Position numbers and translations under genes: made by a program. Positions 42,246-44,070 of a stretch of DNA of 44,070 nt are shown here, in pieces. This stretch comes from Streptomyces sp. UNOB3_S3 (GTDB lineage Bacteria > Actinomycetota > Actinomycetes > Streptomycetales > Streptomycetaceae): NCBI RefSeq assembly GCF_020740895.1, contig NZ_JAILXP010000008.1, forward strand, positions 1 through 44,070. Reading direction: 5' to 3'. The notes beneath the pieces are model-generated. The model worked only from the letters and a program-made list of their open reading frames with translations, ran no database searches and had not been told where the DNA came from. Each line of letters begins with the position of its first letter. Position 1 is the first letter of the stretch.

Positions 42246-42274
42246 AAACCATACGAACGGTTTCACCGGGTGAA
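42246..42274. promoter_or_regulatory. palindromes upstream of the IS701-like gene
   Basis: AAACC-N8-GGTTT (42246-42263, with ATACGAAC inside) resembles autoregulatory elements of butyrolactone receptors. It abuts TTCACC-G-GGTGAA (42262-42274), a perfect palindrome. The region is the 255-bp gap between the receptor gene's 3' end and the IS701-like gene, both on the reverse strand, so it can act on the IS701-like gene. Confidence 0.45.
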
Positions 42275-42352
42275 GGTTTGGCCAATGGTCAGGGTCCGTT
42301 CGGCCCGCCCCCCTGGCGAGCCGGTGCGAGCCCCGTCCGTCGGCCGCCGGGC

Positions 42353-43024
42353 TCAGACGCCGGCGGTGTCGCCCTCGCCGCCCTCGCCGGAGCGGGCCGC
42401 CTCGAACAGGCGCAGCGGGCGGTCCGGCGCGACGTCGAGCCGGGCCAGGACGGCCGGAACGGCGATGTTCGGCAGCAGCATCTGGTACATCAGGGAGATC
42501 TCGTGCACCAGGGCGTCGCCGCGCTGGTGGGGGACCTCCTCGGCGATCAGCTGGACGCCGGTCCAGGCGCCCACGAGGAAGCGCGAGGTCTCGTACGGGT
42601 CGACATGGGCCAGCAGCTCGCCCCGGGCCTTGGCGTCGGCCAGCAGATCGGCGCCCACGGTGATCCACTCCGGCCACTTGGTGCCGAACAGCTTCCGCGC
42701 CCGCTGGTCGACCGACAGCCGCAGCGAGGCCCGCAGCAGGGGCTCCCTCGGCATGCGGTGGGCGAGCAGCAGCGAGGTGTCGGCCAGCTCCTGGAGCTTG
42801 AACTGCTGCGGCAGCACGCCTTCCGTGGTCACCGCCGTGTCCAGGACGCCGCGGGCCAGATCCTCCTTGGAACTGAAATGGAAGTAGAGGGCTCCCCTGG
42901 TCACATCGGCCCGGGCCAGGATCTGGGAAATGGTGGCCGCTTCATAGCCGCACTCGTCGAAGACGATTCCGGCGGCTTCCAGAATCACCTGACGGGTCCG
43001 CTTCGCGCGCTCCTGCTGTGCCAC
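42353..43024 (-). CDS. ScbR/ArpA-type gamma-butyrolactone receptor, TetR family
   Basis: A 223-residue TetR-family repressor. The N-terminal HTH (TISQILARADVTRGALYFHFSSKEDLARGV, about residues 31-60) is close to ScbR/ArpA-type receptors. The ligand domain keeps the Trp-rich stretch LFGTKWPEWITVG, where a Trp contacts butyrolactone in relatives. It sits divergent from an afsA-type synthase gene, the classical receptor/synthase pair. The GTG at 43024 has AAGGAGGGGG about 8 nt upstream; the frame upstream to 43399 overlaps the synthase. Expected role: it represses the cluster until the signal accumulates. Pseudo-receptor status is possible and cannot be excluded from sequence alone. Confidence 0.88.
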   Translation of the reverse strand: MAQQERAKRTRQVILEAAGIVFDECGYEAATISQILARADVTRGALYFHFSSKEDLARGVLDTAVTTEGVLPQQFKLQELADTSLLLAHRMPREPLLRASLRLSVDQRARKLFGTKWPEWITVGADLLADAKARGELLAHVDPYETSRFLVGAWTGVQLIAEEVPHQRGDALVHEISLMYQMLLPNIAVPAVLARLDVAPDRPLRLFEAARSGEGGEGDTAGV

Positions 43025-43066
43025 GGAAACCCCCTCCTTCTGTTCGGCTACCCCAGGGTTGATTTG

Positions 43067-43082
43067 TACCAATGGGTAGGTA
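43067..43082. promoter_or_regulatory. receptor-type operator between scbR-like and afsA-like genes
   Basis: TACC-AATG-GGTA followed by GGTA lies in the 118-bp divergent promoter gap. The core TACC-N4-GGTA-GGTA is shared with the SARP upstream site. The likely ligand is the adjacent receptor protein. Confidence 0.55.
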
Positions 43083-43142
43083 TCCTCGGCGGCGAGTGCC
43101 CACCCAGGCTCAATCCCACGCATCGGCGACCCAGGGGGGATC

Positions 43143-44070
43143 ATGTCCGCAACGGTGCAGCAATCCTGCACGCTGGAGCCCGGAATTCCGAAATCGGCCG
43201 GGGCTTCGGAGGCGGCAACCGTACCGTCCCCCCGGTCTTCGGCCGAACAAGTCGCGGAACCGCGCGGCGAACCAGCCGCGGGGCCGGTTCCCCGACCCGG
43301 GCGCAAGAGAATCGCCAAGGAACTGGTCCACCTCCACGACGAGGCCTCCGTCCTCGTGGTGGACTGGGTGCGCCGGGGCCCCTCGGAATTCACGCTCACG
43401 GTGGAGTGGCCCGCCTCGGCGGCCGGCGACCGGCCCGATCCGGAACTGGCCGCGCATACCCTCCGGCAGTGCGGACTCGCTATTTCGCACGCCGAGTTCG
43501 GTGTTCCGCTCGACCATCAGTCGCTCTTGCGGAAGCTGGACTTCAGCATTGCGCCGGCGGCGCGACCGGAAGGAAATGATCCACTACTTCTCAGCGTCGA
43601 TCTGCGGTGTTCACCGGAGAATGCCCGCGATGCCCGGGGCCATGGTTGCGAGGCCATGGATTTCACGGTCCGCGCCGGTGCCCGGACGATCATCCGCGCC
43701 CGGTCGCTCGCCACGTGGATTTCCCCGGGCGTCTACCGCCGGCTGCGCGGCGCCCACCTCTCGCCGCGCTGGGGCGACTGGGAGATACCCCCGCCGGTGG
43801 CGCCCTCGGCCGTCGGCCGCGCCCGGGACGGCGAGGTCGTCCTGGCGGCCGGCGACGCCCCGGGCCGCTGGCGGCTGCGCAATGACCCGGCCAACAAGGA
43901 GATGTTCGACCACCCCGTCGACCATGTGCCCGGGCTGGCCCTCTTCACCGCCGCGTGCCAGGCGGCCCGGGCCGCCCGGACGGCGGCCTCGGCCGGGGAC
44001 CTCCCGCCGGGCACGGTCGAGGTGACGATGGCCTACAGCCGGTACGTCGAATTCGACGCGCCCTGCTTCC
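43143..44070 (+). CDS. AfsA/ScbA-type gamma-butyrolactone synthase, 3' end outside window
   Basis: 309 codons are open to the end of the window. The protein has the two hot-dog-like AfsA repeats. The first begins at ELVHLHDEASVLVVDW and contains HTLRQCGLAISHAEFGVPL. The second contains MFDHPVDHVPGLALFTAACQAAR. AfsA enzymes condense a beta-ketoacyl chain with dihydroxyacetone phosphate to start butyrolactone signal synthesis. The first 60 residues are a proline-rich extension. The ATG at 43143 follows a GGGGGG tract. It is divergent from the receptor gene, so signal synthesis and sensing are paired. It is close to complete; the last repeat is cut by the window edge. Confidence 0.92.
   Translation, partial: MSATVQQSCTLEPGIPKSAGASEAATVPSPRSSAEQVAEPRGEPAAGPVPRPGRKRIAKELVHLHDEASVLVVDWVRRGPSEFTLTVEWPASAAGDRPDPELAAHTLRQCGLAISHAEFGVPLDHQSLLRKLDFSIAPAARPEGNDPLLLSVDLRCSPENARDARGHGCEAMDFTVRAGARTIIRARSLATWISPGVYRRLRGAHLSPRWGDWEIPPPVAPSAVGRARDGEVVLAAGDAPGRWRLRNDPANKEMFDHPVDHVPGLALFTAACQAARAARTAASAGDLPPGTVEVTMAYSRYVEFDAPCF

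Noticed and set aside
1..44070. CRISPR array or Cas genes that would make the element a CAST
   Set aside because: No regularly spaced direct repeats of the right size and no Cas-like protein were seen; the TniQ is long, as in TnsD-type systems.

Overview
The window is Streptomyces chromosome. It is GC-rich with strongly biased third codon positions. One stretch keeps the gene order known from S. coelicolor around bldG: tad pilus genes, helicase, bldG, ATP-binding anti-sigma protein, H+-pyrophosphatase, lipoprotein, methyltransferase, topA, MFS-thymidylate kinase fusion, holB, secreted tripeptidyl-aminopeptidase-like protease, tRNA-Thr. Everything here is read from the sequence and from knowledge of the families; no database was searched.

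Layout. (1) 1-2103: a 5'-truncated GT4 glycosyltransferase and a serine beta-lactamase/esterase-like protein, not part of the conserved bldG neighbourhood. (2) 2104-2213: a perfect 25-bp-arm palindrome and AT-richer repeats, where base composition falls. (3) 2219-5271: two reverse-strand genes of visibly lower GC, encoding a multidomain beta-sandwich protein and a PLL-type beta-propeller lectin-like protein. (4) 5526-11604: a Tn7-like transposition module. A small Xre/HTH repressor gene diverges from tniQ-tnsA-tnsB-tnsC, which are translationally coupled. A 40-bp palindrome carrying Shine-Dalgarno sequences for both directions separates the two. (5) 11605-11723: the probable right transposon end, abutting the 3' remnant of a tadA (CpaF-type) secretion ATPase. 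(6) 11720-14806: the rest of the tad cluster (tadA remnant, tadB, tadC, prepilin, TadE, TadE/G-like). (7) 14923-34027: the conserved block listed above. (8) 34162-44070: the edge of a regulated biosynthetic cluster: acyl-CoA-dehydrogenase-fold monooxygenase, imine-reductase-like dehydrogenase, DinB-like protein, SARP activator, acyl-CoA carboxyltransferase, flavin reductase, a degenerate IS701-type transposase homologue, a ScbR-type receptor and an AfsA-type butyrolactone synthase that runs off the window.

How the genes work together. TnsA (nuclease), TnsB (DDE transposase), TnsC (AAA+ ATPase) and a long, TnsD-like TniQ make a complete cut-and-paste machinery without CRISPR. The tnsC side lies against codons of a conserved tadA motif, which suggests, without proving it, that tadA coding sequence is the attachment target. 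The insertion removed the ATPase from an otherwise intact pilus cluster. At the right-hand end, three regulatory gaps share a TACC-N4-GGTA core that could tie the monooxygenase/reductase pair, the SARP and the receptor/synthase pair into one butyrolactone-type regulon.
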